A stretch of DNA of 64,000 nucleotides from Halomonas urumqiensis (GTDB lineage Bacteria > Pseudomonadota > Gammaproteobacteria > Pseudomonadales > Halomonadaceae). This document shows positions 18,528-27,836 of the stretch, in pieces. A program made the position numbers and the translations under genes. The stretch covers positions 1,240,001-1,304,000 of the forward strand of contig NZ_PYUD01000001.1 in assembly GCF_003028575.1 (NCBI RefSeq), written 5' to 3'. How positions within the stretch are numbered: the first letter of the stretch is position 1; each line of letters starts with the position of its first letter. The notes below the pieces were generated by a model that was not told where the DNA came from, did not search any database, and worked only from the letters and a program-made list of their open reading frames with translations.

Positions 18528-19142
18528 ATGACACAGCTTTCTCGCCGTCGTTTCACCTTGATGGCGCTCGGCGCACCTCTGGCGTTGCTTGCCGCGCCAG
18601 CAGCCCACGCCAACCTGATGGAATCGCTGCTCTCCAGAGCCCACGTGCCTCGACATGATAATGAACTGTGGGTGCTGATCGAGGACCGCGAGTCAGTGCT
18701 CACGGTGTTTCGCGGCAACCGCCAGATCGAGCGATTCGCGCCGATTTCCCTTGGTCGTGGTGGAGCGAAGGCCGAGCGACTGAGTGGCAGTAACGTCACA
18801 CCGCTCGGTGAGTTTCGCGTCAACCGTTTCAATCATGAGAGTGACTGGCATATCTTCATTGGCCTGGATTACCCCACCCCGACCCACGCGCGCATGGCGT
18901 TGGAATCCGGGGTCTTTGATCAGCGCGACTATGACGACTACTTCGCGTACTATCGACGCCACGGCTACCCCCCACAGCAGACCGTGCTGGGTGGTTTCAT
19001 TGGCGTACATGGCGTGGGAAAGGGAGATCCCGAGGTCCATAGTCAATTCCACTGGACCCAGGGGTGTGTGGCGGTGACAGATGTTCAGATCGAGCGCCTT
19101 GCGGAGTTGATCGGCATTGGCACTCGCGTCGTGATCCGCTAG
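18528..19142 (+). CDS. L,D-transpeptidase (YkuD domain), Tat-like signal
   Basis: A protein of 204 residues. SRRRFTLMALGAPLALLAAP is a twin-arginine-like signal, with cleavage expected after AHA. The YkuD catalytic region reads VHGVGKGDPEVHSQFHWTQG followed by CVAVTD, with His and the nucleophilic Cys in the usual H-x(14-17)-[ST]-x-G-C layout. It resembles YafK/DpaA-type proteins, which form or remove cross-links between peptidoglycan and lipoprotein. An Lpp-like gene follows about 180 bases downstream, in keeping with a role in attaching or detaching it; that link is inference. Confidence 0.85.
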   Translation: MTQLSRRRFTLMALGAPLALLAAPAAHANLMESLLSRAHVPRHDNELWVLIEDRESVLTVFRGNRQIERFAPISLGRGGAKAERLSGSNVTPLGEFRVNRFNHESDWHIFIGLDYPTPTHARMALESGVFDQRDYDDYFAYYRRHGYPPQQTVLGGFIGVHGVGKGDPEVHSQFHWTQGCVAVTDVQIERLAELIGIGTRVVIR

Positions 19143-19192
19143 GCTCATACATGCGCTAGGGATTTTGAAAGCTATGGACAAGCGCCGTCTTG

Positions 19193-19198
19193 TATAAT
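19193..19198 (+). promoter_or_regulatory. Probable -10 element of the lpp-like gene
   Basis: Perfect TATAAT 123 bases before the lpp start. Candidate -35 boxes TTGAAA (19165-19170) and TGGACA (19175-19180) are at non-ideal distances (22 and 12 bases), so the exact promoter is unsure. The implied 5' leader would be about 115 bases. Confidence 0.45.
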
Positions 19199-19321
19199 AA
19201 AACAGCGTTTGGCTCCAGTGCTAAAGCAGCACATAGTCGCTGCAACAGAGCCTGCATGTGCAGGAAGCCTGACCTTCAGGCAACACCAACGCAGTACCAA
19301 GGAAGACTCAAGGAGAACACC

Positions 19322-19585
19322 ATGACTCTGAAGACCACCCTGAAGCTGACCGCCGCCGCTGCTTCCCTGGCCATCCTGGCTGGTTGTGCGTCCAACAGCG
19401 CGCTGGAAGAAGTTCGCATGACCGCTGAGTCTGCACAGGCAGACGCCGCGGAAGCCCGCAGCATCGCTGTTCAGGCCCAGAACACCGCCAACCAGGCACA
19501 GCGCGACGCCCAGGCGGCTCTGCAGATGTCCGAGCAGAACCGTGACGAGATGAACCGCATGTTCGAGCGCTCCATGCAGAAGTAA
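19322..19585 (+). CDS. lpp: Lpp/OprI-like major outer-membrane lipoprotein
   Basis: A protein of 87 residues. Signal peptide MTLKTTLKLTAAAASLAI ends in the lipobox LAGC, with lipidated Cys at about 22. The mature part is one heptad-patterned helix rich in Ala, Gln and Glu (AESAQADAAEARSIAVQAQN), which should form a trimeric coiled coil. The C-terminus ends SMQK, so the last Lys can be linked to peptidoglycan as in Braun lipoprotein. L,D-transpeptidase genes lie on both sides. A strong terminator follows. Confidence 0.93.
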   Translation: MTLKTTLKLTAAAASLAILAGCASNSALEEVRMTAESAQADAAEARSIAVQAQNTANQAQRDAQAALQMSEQNRDEMNRMFERSMQK

Positions 19586-19633
19586 TTCTGCTGGTGCGCT
19601 GTCATCACCTACGGGTGATGGCGGTTCTGCAAG

Positions 19634-19667
19634 ATGAGAAAACCCCGCCACGGCGGGGTTTTCTCAT
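19634..19667. terminator. Bidirectional terminator between lpp and convergent L,D-transpeptidase gene
   Basis: A perfect 16-base inverted repeat (19634-19649 and 19652-19667) with GC-rich centre CCCCGCC/GGCGGGG and an A-rich upstream, TTTT-containing downstream arm. It can stop transcription from both directions, serving lpp (+) and the transpeptidase (-). A smaller hairpin CATCACC-TACG-GGTGATG precedes it near 19603-19620. Confidence 0.9.
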
Positions 19668-19796
19668 GTTTGCCGGGCGAGTGGTGAACCTCGACCGATC
19701 TCGAGCCCAACCGATCTCGTGCCTACCCGAAAAGGGAAGGCACGAGAGAAGGCAAGAAAGCGTGGCACGCCTGATTCGGCATGGTCTCGCCTACCT

Positions 19797-20858
19797 TCAG
19801 CGGGAACTGACCTGCAATTCGCTGAACAGGCCGTGCGGGTCAGCCTGCTTGTCATCAGGCGTCGGCGTGGGTTCTTCGCTTGCCGTTTGCAACAGTGAGA
19901 CGATCATCCCGTCGGGTGCCTCCACCACATCACGCAGGCGCGCGTAGTCGACGGGTGGCTGCTCCTCACCGAAAGCCTGGGTGACTACCTCGATGGCATT
20001 GAGAATCGGCTCGAAGGTGCCTTGGTTTTCCTCGAGTTGCGGGAATGATTGGGCATAGAGCACGCCATCCTCCGACCAGCCGGCCTTGAACGGTTGATCG
20101 AGGATATTCACCTGGGTGCCGCTGGGTACGCGATCGTAGAGTGATTCAATGTCTTCCGGGAACATGCGAATGCAACCTCGACTGGCGCGCATGCCGACGC
20201 CTTCAGGCTTGTTGGTGCCATGGATCAGGTAGCTAGGCAGACCGAGCAGGATGGCATGGCTGCCCAGCGGATTGTCGGGACCTGGCGGGACCACTGACGG
20301 GGCGGGCTCGCCGCGTGCGGCGGCTTCCTCGCGCATGGAGCGCGGTGGAGACCAGTGTGGATCCTTGACCTTGATCGTGGTGCGGGTGAGCCCGACCGGG
20401 GTCGAGAAGCCGTCACGCCCCACACTGATCGGGTAGGTCTCGACGATGCCCTCGGCGGAGTAGTAGTAGAGGCGCAGTTCCGAGAGGTTGATGACGATGC
20501 CCTCGCGGGGCGCATCCGGAAGGATGTGCTGATTGGGGACGTTGACCTCGGTGCCGGCGAATGGCGCCCAGATACTGACCTCGGGGTTGGCCATGCGAAT
20601 GGCTTCGTAGCCCACATTGTGCCGCCTGGCGATATCCACCAGGGTGTCGCCTTCCTCCACAGTGACGGTGTAGCTCTCGCCAATCACGTTGCCCAGCTCG
20701 GGCAGTGCGAAGTGGCCGCGAGGCAATTCCTCAGGCGTATCCTCGGCATGGGCCATGGCCGAAAAACAGCCAGCCGTCAGGGCGGCTGCAAGGCCCCAGG
20801 CAGCGATACCCGACACCAACGGGTGGTTGCGTCGTGATGATGTCTTTGACGTTTTCAT
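19797..20858 (-). CDS. L,D-transpeptidase ErfK/YbiS/YcfS/YnhG-like with LysM
   Basis: A protein of 353 residues from ATG 20858 (MKTSKTSSRRNHPLVSG). A signal peptide ends near AMAHA. A LysM-type segment (YTVTVEEGDTLVDIARRHN, about 80-98) binds peptidoglycan. The YkuD domain contains HGTNKPEGVGMRASRGCIRM, the standard His and Cys of L,D-transpeptidases. Enzymes of this architecture attach Braun lipoprotein to diaminopimelate in E. coli, and this gene converges on the lpp-like gene. The open frame extends to 20951, but the upstream part lacks a signal-peptide start. It is downstream of mfd on the same strand with about 195 bases between. Confidence 0.92.
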   Translation of the reverse strand: MKTSKTSSRRNHPLVSGIAAWGLAAALTAGCFSAMAHAEDTPEELPRGHFALPELGNVIGESYTVTVEEGDTLVDIARRHNVGYEAIRMANPEVSIWAPFAGTEVNVPNQHILPDAPREGIVINLSELRLYYYSAEGIVETYPISVGRDGFSTPVGLTRTTIKVKDPHWSPPRSMREEAAARGEPAPSVVPPGPDNPLGSHAILLGLPSYLIHGTNKPEGVGMRASRGCIRMFPEDIESLYDRVPSGTQVNILDQPFKAGWSEDGVLYAQSFPQLEENQGTFEPILNAIEVVTQAFGEEQPPVDYARLRDVVEAPDGMIVSLLQTASEEPTPTPDDKQADPHGLFSELQVSSR

Positions 20859-21052
20859 TGCTCTACTCAAGGGTCCACGCTCTCTAATTCGTGGCAACGC
20901 GGTGCATTGCCTGGGCGCGCGGGAAATCCTTGCCGCGACGCCGGATATCAATTTGGCGATGAGGTCATGTCTGACAGTATAGATTGCCCTGTGGCAACGC
21001 AGTGCGCCACTGTTTTAAGTGGGCGTCGGCCGGGGTAATTGCCACAACGGTC

Positions 21053-24000
21053 TCACGCCGCCTCGGCCTTGCGATTCAACAGGCCAAGCAACTGTTCCAG
21101 GGTATGAAAACGCGCCTCGGCGTTGTCCATGGCGGCATCGAAACGCAAGGTATCGGCGCCGTCGAGTCGATAATGGCGCGGGTCCTTCTGAATCAGCTCG
21201 ACCAGGGTCAGCGGATCGACATTGGTCTGGCTACCGAAAATCACCCGGCCGCGTTCCGGGCCGGCTTCAAGGCGCGTGATGCCCAGCGCTTCGGCGCGTT
21301 GACGCAGCCGCGTCTGGCGGATCAGCGTCTTGACAGGCGCGGGCAGCAGGCCGAAGCGGTCGATCATCTCGACCTGCAGTTCCTTGAGCTCGGCGTCATT
21401 GGCGGCGCTGGCGATGCGCTTGTACATCACCAGGCGTTGCTGGACATCGTGCAGGTAGTCATCGGGAATCAGCGCGGGAAGGTTCAGGCTGATCTCGACG
21501 CCCTGGTCGAGAGGCGCTTCGATATTCGGCGTCTTGCCGGCACGAATCGCTGCCACCGCACGGTCGAGCATCTCCATGTAGAGCCCATAGCCGATCGCTT
21601 CCATCTGTCCGCTCTGTTCCTCACCGAGCAATTCGCCTGCGCCACGAATCTCCATGTCGTGACTGGCCAGGGTAAAGCCGGCACCCAGCGCATCAGCCCC
21701 CGCGATGGCCTCGAGGCGCTTGACGGCATCTCGGGTCATGACGCGTGGCGGCGGGGCGAGCAGGTAGGCATAGGCCTGGTGGTGGCTGCGCCCGACTCGG
21801 CCGCGAAGCTGGTGCAGTTGGGCAAGGCCGAACTTGTCGGCTCGCTCGATGATGATGGTATTGGCGCTCGGCACGTCGATGCCGGTCTCGATGATGGTGG
21901 AACACACCAGCACGTTGAAGCGCTTGTGGTAGAAATCGGACATGACGCGTTCGAGGGAGCGTTCCGGCAATTGCCCATGGGCGACCCCGACCCGCGCCTC
22001 GGGCACCAGCTCGCGAATCTTTTCCGCGGCGCTTTCGATGGTCTTGACCTCGTTGTGCAGCAGGTAGACCTGGCCGCCACGCAGTATCTCACGTAGCAGC
22101 GCTTCCTTGATGATGGCCTCGTCGCGTTGTTGCACGAAGGTTTTCACCGACAGGCGACGGGCGGGTGGGGTGGCGATGATCGACAGGTCACGGATGCCGC
22201 TCATGGCCATGTTGAGGGTGCGGGGAATAGGCGTGGCGGTCATGGTCAGGATGTCCACTTCCGCTCGCAGGCTCTTCAGACGCTCTTTCTGGGCGACGCC
22301 GAAGCGGTGCTCCTCGTCGATGATCAGCAGGCCCATGTTGGGCAATTTCATCGATTTCGACAGCAGCTTGTGGGTGCCGATGACGATATCGGCCTGGCCA
22401 TTTTCGATACGCTTGAGCGCGGCGGCCTGGCCCTTGCCCTCGGTGAAACGCGAGATCAGCTCGATGTTGACCGCGGTATCGGCGAAGCGGTCGCGAAAGT
22501 TCTCGAAGTGCTGGCGGGCGAGCAGGGTGGTGGGCACCAGCACCACGACCTGGCGACCTGAATGCACGGCGAGGAAGGCGGCGCGCATGGCCACTTCGGT
22601 CTTGCCAAAGCCCACATCGCCACATACCACCCGGTCCATGGGCCGCTGCGCGGTCATGTCCTCGATCACCGCGGTGATGGCAGCATGCTGGTCAGGCGTT
22701 TCCTCGAAGGGGAAGTTGGCGGCGAAACGCGCGTACTCGGCATCCGGTTCGGCACAGGCAAACCCCTGGCGGGCCTCACGACGGGCGTAGATGTCGAGCA
22801 GTTCGGCGGCGGTGTCGCGGATCTTCTCGGCGGCCCGGCGGCGGGCCTTTTCCCATTGCTCCGAGCCAAGACGGTTGAGCGGTGCCAATTCATCGTCGGC
22901 GCCGGCGTAGCGGGAGATCAGGTGCAGGCTATCCACCGGCACATAGAGCCGTGCCCCTTCAGCATACTCGAGGGTCACGAACTCCGCGGCCTGACCACCG
23001 GCTTCGAGGGTTTCGAGCCCGCGATATCGCCCGACCCCATGCGCCTGGTGCACCACCGGTGCGCCAGGTCGCAATTCAGAGAGGTGGCGGACAGCCAGCT
23101 CACCCGCATCGGTGGCCTTTTCGCGGCGTCGGCTCTGGCGGACCACCCCCCCGTAGAGTTCCGCCTCGCTGATTACCGCAAGGCCCGGTTCGTTCAGCCA
23201 CAGCCCGGCATCTAGCTCGCCTTCAGTGATGGCTGTGGCCGCATCGCTTGCGAGAAAGGCCGAGAAGCCGTCGCTGTGGCGCAGGCCGAGATGCAGTGGG
23301 GCGAGGGCTTCCTCCAGGGCCTCGCGACGCCCGCGTGATTCCGCCACGAAGAGTATCCGGATGCCCGGTTGCTGTTCGATGAACGATGCTAGCGGTGCCA
23401 GCGGTTCCTTGGCGCGCGCGTTGATGCCCACCTGGGGCGGAGGCTGGGTCAAGGGCGTTGCGGCGTGCTTGTGATCGGCATCATCGGTCAGCTCCACGCG
23501 CGGGTGGCGCTTGATGGCCGCGAACACTTCCGCCACCGGCACAAAGGCGCTGTGTGGCGGCAAGAGCGGACGCGTAGGGTCTACGCCGAGATTGTCAAAG
23601 CGTGCCTCGATGGCTGTCCAGTGGTGCTCGGCGGCCTGGAATACGTCGGGAAGCAGGGCGACACGAGTGCCTTTGGCGAGGTGTTCGAACAGTGTCGCAG
23701 TCTCTTCGAAGAACAGAGGCAGGTATTGCTCGAGCCCGGGGGAGGGAATGCCCTTCAAGGCATCCACGTAGAGTGGGCACTGACGCGGGTCGACATCGAA
23801 CAGCGTCTCGAAGCCTTCCCGGAAACAGGCGATGGCACTGCGCGACAGCGAGTACTCGTGGGCGGGCAGCAGCTCGATGGCCTCGACCTTGTCCTTGTCC
23901 TGGCTGCGCTGTGTGTCGGGGTCGAAGTGGCGCAGGGTGTCGATCTCGTCATCGAAAAGATCGATGCGCAGCGGTGCATCACTGCCCATGGGGAAGAGGT

Positions 24001-24508
24001 CGATGAGGGCGCCGCGCAACGCATATTCGCCAGGTTCGAAGACGGTTTCCACGGCGCGGTAGCCAGACCGCGAAAGGGCATCGCGAAAGCCCTCTCGCTC
24101 GAGGGTCTGGCCGATTTCCAGGTTCATCACCCGGCCAGCGATGTAGTCAACTGGTGGCAGGCGTTGCATCAGGGTGTTGATCGGTACCAGCACGATGCCG
24201 TGCACGCCATCCTGCAGCCGGCGAAGTGTGCGCAGCCTGGCGGAGACGATGTCCTGATGGGGCGAGAAACTGTCGTAGGGCAGGGTTTCCCAATCCGGGA
24301 AGGGCAGCACCGGCACCTGGCTGAAGAAGCGCAGCTCGGTCTCCAGCCGCAATGCCTGAGCGGTATCGGCGGTGATCACCAGCAGCGGAGCATCCTCGGC
24401 GAGGCGAGCCAGGCCCAGCGCGCAGGCGCTGCCGTGTGGCGTGTGCCAGTAAAGGGTGTCACGCAGCCCCTGAGGGCGCGGTGGGTCGAGCGGCGAGAAA
24501 TTCGACAT
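21053..24508 (-). CDS. mfd: Transcription-repair coupling factor
   Basis: A protein of 1151 residues (E. coli Mfd is 1148) that displaces stalled RNA polymerase and recruits UvrA. Visible parts are the N-terminal UvrB-like region (PFPDWETLPYDSFSPHQDIV), the RNA-polymerase interaction domain (GAPVVHQAHGVGRYRGLE), and a RecG-like translocase with Walker A GDVGFGKTEVA, DEEH box IDEEHRFGV, TATPIPRTL and QLRGRVGRS. ATG 24508 (MSNFSPLDPPRPQG) is preferred over the upstream in-frame ATG at 24538. It is divergent from the GAPDH gene, an arrangement also seen in Pseudomonas. Confidence 0.97.
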   Translation of the reverse strand: MSNFSPLDPPRPQGLRDTLYWHTPHGSACALGLARLAEDAPLLVITADTAQALRLETELRFFSQVPVLPFPDWETLPYDSFSPHQDIVSARLRTLRRLQDGVHGIVLVPINTLMQRLPPVDYIAGRVMNLEIGQTLEREGFRDALSRSGYRAVETVFEPGEYALRGALIDLFPMGSDAPLRIDLFDDEIDTLRHFDPDTQRSQDKDKVEAIELLPAHEYSLSRSAIACFREGFETLFDVDPRQCPLYVDALKGIPSPGLEQYLPLFFEETATLFEHLAKGTRVALLPDVFQAAEHHWTAIEARFDNLGVDPTRPLLPPHSAFVPVAEVFAAIKRHPRVELTDDADHKHAATPLTQPPPQVGINARAKEPLAPLASFIEQQPGIRILFVAESRGRREALEEALAPLHLGLRHSDGFSAFLASDAATAITEGELDAGLWLNEPGLAVISEAELYGGVVRQSRRREKATDAGELAVRHLSELRPGAPVVHQAHGVGRYRGLETLEAGGQAAEFVTLEYAEGARLYVPVDSLHLISRYAGADDELAPLNRLGSEQWEKARRRAAEKIRDTAAELLDIYARREARQGFACAEPDAEYARFAANFPFEETPDQHAAITAVIEDMTAQRPMDRVVCGDVGFGKTEVAMRAAFLAVHSGRQVVVLVPTTLLARQHFENFRDRFADTAVNIELISRFTEGKGQAAALKRIENGQADIVIGTHKLLSKSMKLPNMGLLIIDEEHRFGVAQKERLKSLRAEVDILTMTATPIPRTLNMAMSGIRDLSIIATPPARRLSVKTFVQQRDEAIIKEALLREILRGGQVYLLHNEVKTIESAAEKIRELVPEARVGVAHGQLPERSLERVMSDFYHKRFNVLVCSTIIETGIDVPSANTIIIERADKFGLAQLHQLRGRVGRSHHQAYAYLLAPPPRVMTRDAVKRLEAIAGADALGAGFTLASHDMEIRGAGELLGEEQSGQMEAIGYGLYMEMLDRAVAAIRAGKTPNIEAPLDQGVEISLNLPALIPDDYLHDVQQRLVMYKRIASAANDAELKELQVEMIDRFGLLPAPVKTLIRQTRLRQRAEALGITRLEAGPERGRVIFGSQTNVDPLTLVELIQKDPRHYRLDGADTLRFDAAMDNAEARFHTLEQLLGLLNRKAEAA

Positions 24509-24703
24509 GATATCTGGTGTCGGCTTGTGACGAGGCAAAGCCGCATCATACCAGCCCTCACGGCACTTTTGGTCAGCCTGCCTTGTAGTCGGACCGTCGA
24601 TTCTGTAATACCCCTACAGCGTGTGCGACCATCCTGCGATTGCCGTGCCAGTGCCGGGCCCGGATAATGGTCGCGTCCCCTTACACCACCAGAGAGGCTT
24701 CTC

Positions 24704-26167
24704 GTGAGTCAGCAACCCCTCGATACCGTTTTCCAGGAATGGCACGACAACCAGGCGCTTGCCGAGCAGATGATCCCGATCATCGGTAGCCTCTACCGGC
24801 ACAACAATGTGGTCACCACCTTGTATGGTCGTTCGCTGTTCAACCGGTCGGTCATCCGGATCCTCAAGGACCATCGGTTCGTGCGCAAGATCGAGGGTAC
24901 CGAGCTGTCGGTGCAGGATACCTATCCGCTGGTAAAGGCGATGACCGAGCTCAACCTCGCCCCGGCGCATGTGGATGTCGGCAAGCTTGGCGTGGCGTTC
25001 AAGAAACAGGGGGGTGGTGATGCCGTGGCGTTTCTGCGCCAGGAGCTCGCCGAGATCGTCGAGGGTCATGATCCGAGCCGGGGCAATGGCGAGCCGAAGG
25101 ATGTGGTGCTCTACGGTTTTGGTCGTATCGGCCGCATTCTCGCTCGTGTACTGGTCGAGAAAGCCGGCGGTGGCAACCTGCTGCGCCTGCGTGCCATCGT
25201 CGTGCGCGGCCGTGGCGACATCGCCAAGGATCTCGAGAAGCGGGCAAGCCTGCTGCGTCGTGACTCGGTCCATGGCCCCTTCGATGGCACCATCAGCGTC
25301 AACTACGAGGCGCGCACGATTACCGCCAACGGCAATGTGATCCAGGTCATCTATGCCGACTCACCGGCAGAGGTCGATTACACCTCGTACGGTATCGACA
25401 ATGCCGTGGTGGTCGACAACACCGGTATCTGGCGCGATGAGGATGGACTTGGTCAGCATCTGGCTTGCAAAGGTGTGGCCAAGGCGCTGCTGACGGCACC
25501 CGGCAAGGGCGATGTCAAGAATATCGTCTATGGCATCAATCACGCCGACATCAAGGCTGACGATCGCATTCTGTCGGCGGCGTCGTGTACCACCAACGCC
25601 ATCGTTCCAGTGCTCAAGGCGCTGAATGACGAGTTTGGCATCGAGCATGGACACGTCGAAACGGTTCACGCCTATACCAACGACCAGAACCTCATCGACA
25701 ACTACCACAAGGGTGACCGGCGTGGTCGCAGCGCGCCGCTCAACATGGTGCTCACCGAGACCGGTGCCGCCAAGGCGGTCGCCAAGGCCCTCCCCGAGCT
25801 TGGCGGCAAGCTGACCGGTAACGCTATCCGCGTGCCGACCCCCAATGTGTCGATGGCGATCCTCAACCTGACCCTGAACCGGGAGACCGACAGCGAGGCG
25901 CTCAACGACTACCTGCGCCGCATGTCGATAGATTCCGCCTACCAGAAGCAGATCGACTTCGTGGACTCTCCCGAGGTGGTGTCATCGGACTTCGTCGGCA
26001 ACCGTCACGCCGGCATCGTCGATGCCAAGGCGAGCATCGCCAATGGTCGTCACGCGGTGCTCTACGTATGGTATGACAACGAGTTCGGCTACAGCTGCCA
26101 GGTGGTGCGCATTCTCCAGCACATCTCCAACGTTCACTTCCTGAAATTGCCCCGCGTTCAGCCGTGA
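24704..26167 (+). CDS. gap: Glyceraldehyde-3-phosphate dehydrogenase with N-terminal extension
   Basis: A protein of 487 residues, about 130 longer than ordinary GAPDH. The extra N-terminus (to about 130) is helical and of unknown role; Pseudomonas has the same kind of extended enzyme beside mfd. The GAPDH part has GFGRIGR (138-144) and catalytic Cys295 in SAASCTTNAI, with HAYTNDQNLID and WYDNEFGYSCQV later. The residues after the nucleotide fold (AIVVRGRGD) lack the usual NAD-selecting Asp, so NADP use or a mainly gluconeogenic role is possible. The start is GTG 24704. Confidence 0.93.
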   Translation: MSQQPLDTVFQEWHDNQALAEQMIPIIGSLYRHNNVVTTLYGRSLFNRSVIRILKDHRFVRKIEGTELSVQDTYPLVKAMTELNLAPAHVDVGKLGVAFKKQGGGDAVAFLRQELAEIVEGHDPSRGNGEPKDVVLYGFGRIGRILARVLVEKAGGGNLLRLRAIVVRGRGDIAKDLEKRASLLRRDSVHGPFDGTISVNYEARTITANGNVIQVIYADSPAEVDYTSYGIDNAVVVDNTGIWRDEDGLGQHLACKGVAKALLTAPGKGDVKNIVYGINHADIKADDRILSAASCTTNAIVPVLKALNDEFGIEHGHVETVHAYTNDQNLIDNYHKGDRRGRSAPLNMVLTETGAAKAVAKALPELGGKLTGNAIRVPTPNVSMAILNLTLNRETDSEALNDYLRRMSIDSAYQKQIDFVDSPEVVSSDFVGNRHAGIVDAKASIANGRHAVLYVWYDNEFGYSCQVVRILQHISNVHFLKLPRVQP

Positions 26168-26486
26168 TACCCAGGCGTAAGGCGTAGCCGAAAGGCGACA
26201 GGGATTTGCCGAGCCTGCCGCGATGCCCAAGTCCCCCGTGTGGCCTTCCATACGGGGGTTCTTCATTTAGATTCCACTCCCTGCCACATTTTTGTGGTGC
26301 AGTATCATCTGTCTGCGACCTTCGCGCAGGTGGTCATTGGCTTGCCTAGTCATTATAATACTTGGGATTTTTCGGGGTGGTTCGAGCCTGGCTCGGGCCT
26401 GACTGGTAACGTACTGAAACCACAAGAATTCGAATCCATTCGAACCCCTTTCCTTCGTATATCCGATCCATCAACTGGGCGAGACT
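26168..26486 (+). promoter_or_regulatory. gap-nqrA intergenic region with nqr promoter
   Basis: About 319 bases holding the gap terminator in its first third and, further on, a sigma70-like promoter: TGGTCA (26331-26336), 17 bases, TATAAT (26354-26359). Transcription would start near 26366 and give a leader of about 120 bases before nqrA. No binding site for a known regulator was recognised. Confidence 0.6.
26233..26261 (+). terminator. Rho-independent terminator after gap
   Basis: An 11-pair stem CCCCCGTGTGG (26233-26243) and CCATACGGGGG (26248-26258), with one G-T pair and loop CCTT, followed by TTCTTCATTT. Confidence 0.85.
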
Positions 26487-27836
26487 ATGATCGAAGTCAA
26501 GAAAGGCCTGGATCTCCCCATCACGGGGGCGCCCGAGCAGCGCATCGAGGATGCGCGGCCGGTACGCCACGTGGCGATCCTGGGTACCGACTATGTCGGC
26601 ATGAAGCCGACCATGGAGGTCCAGGAGGGGGACAGAGTGAAGCTGGGCCAGCTGCTCTTTACCGACAAGAAGATCGAAGGCGTGCGCTTCACGGCGCCGG
26701 CCGCAGGTGAGGTGGTTGCCATCAACCGTGGCGAAAAGCGCAAGTTGCTGTCGGTGGTGATCAAGGTCGACGAAACCGAAGAGTCCGTCGAGTTCGCGGC
26801 TCACGGGCGTGACAAGCTCGAGACGCTGGACCGCCAGACAGTGGTCGATCAACTGGTCGACTCTGGATTGTGGCCGGCGCTGCGCACCCGTCCCTTTTCG
26901 CGCACCCCGGCCATCGACGGTGTGCCGAGCGATATCTTCGTCACTGCCATCGATACGCATCCATTGGCCGCCGAGCCGGCCAAGGTCATCCACGAGCAAA
27001 CCGGCGCCTTCGAGGATGGGCTCAAGGTGTTGACTCGGCTGACCGAGGGCCAGGTCTACCTGTGTACCGGACCGGACAACAGCGTCCCGGGCGGGAACAT
27101 CGATGGTGTTCAGGCCCAGACCTTCGCCGGCCCGCATCCGGCAGGGCTTGTCGGTACGCATATCCACCATCTTTCCCCGGTGGGCCTGCACAAGCGGGTC
27201 TGGCACATTGGCTATCAGGACGTGATCGCCTTTGGCAAACTGTTCGTCGAGGGCAAGCTGGATGTCAGCCGGGTGGTCGCCGTGGGTGGTCCGCGTGCCG
27301 AGTCACCGCGCCTGTTGCGGACTCGCCTTGGCGCCAGTACCGATGAACTGCTGGCCGGTGAAGTGGTCGACCCCGATGACACGCGAGTGATCTCGGGCTC
27401 GGTCTTCTCGGGCTTCGCCTGTGAAGGTAGCCTGCGCTATCTGGGGCGTTTCCATAGTCAATTGAGCCTTCTCGAAGAGGGCAACAAACGCTTGTGGATG
27501 GGCTGGCTTTCGCCCGGCGCCAATCGGCACTCGGTTCTGGGGATCTACATCTCCAAGATCAAGGGGCTGACCAACTATGCGCCGACCACCTCCACCAACG
27601 GGTCGGAGCGTGCCATGGTGCCGGTGGGTGTGTACGAGGAAGTCATGCCACTGGATATCCTTCCCACGCAGTTGCTGCGCACCTTGATCGTCGGTGACAT
27701 CGAGACTGCCATGCAGCTCGGGTGTCTGGAGCTGGATGAAGAGGACCTGGCGCTGTGCACCTACGTGTGCCCGGGAAAGTACGAGTATGGTCCCATCCTG
27801 CGTGACAACCTCACCATGATCGAGAAAGAGGCCTGA
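26487..27836 (+). CDS. nqrA: Na+-translocating NADH-quinone reductase subunit A
   Basis: A protein of 449 residues ([20 protein letters not shown]), the usual NqrA length. NqrA is the peripheral cytoplasmic subunit linked to quinone in the Na+-NQR complex, which oxidises NADH, reduces ubiquinone and exports Na+. It heads the operon, behind a promoter at 26331-26359, and its stop overlaps the nqrB start by one base (TGATG). A sodium-pumping complex I substitute fits a halophilic or marine lifestyle. Confidence 0.97.
   Translation: MIEVKKGLDLPITGAPEQRIEDARPVRHVAILGTDYVGMKPTMEVQEGDRVKLGQLLFTDKKIEGVRFTAPAAGEVVAINRGEKRKLLSVVIKVDETEESVEFAAHGRDKLETLDRQTVVDQLVDSGLWPALRTRPFSRTPAIDGVPSDIFVTAIDTHPLAAEPAKVIHEQTGAFEDGLKVLTRLTEGQVYLCTGPDNSVPGGNIDGVQAQTFAGPHPAGLVGTHIHHLSPVGLHKRVWHIGYQDVIAFGKLFVEGKLDVSRVVAVGGPRAESPRLLRTRLGASTDELLAGEVVDPDDTRVISGSVFSGFACEGSLRYLGRFHSQLSLLEEGNKRLWMGWLSPGANRHSVLGIYISKIKGLTNYAPTTSTNGSERAMVPVGVYEEVMPLDILPTQLLRTLIVGDIETAMQLGCLELDEEDLALCTYVCPGKYEYGPILRDNLTMIEKEA

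Noticed and set aside
20984..24667. Plus-strand frames of 370, 217 and 400 codons opposite mfd
   Set aside because: They mirror mfd codon for codon in antisense and carry no motif.
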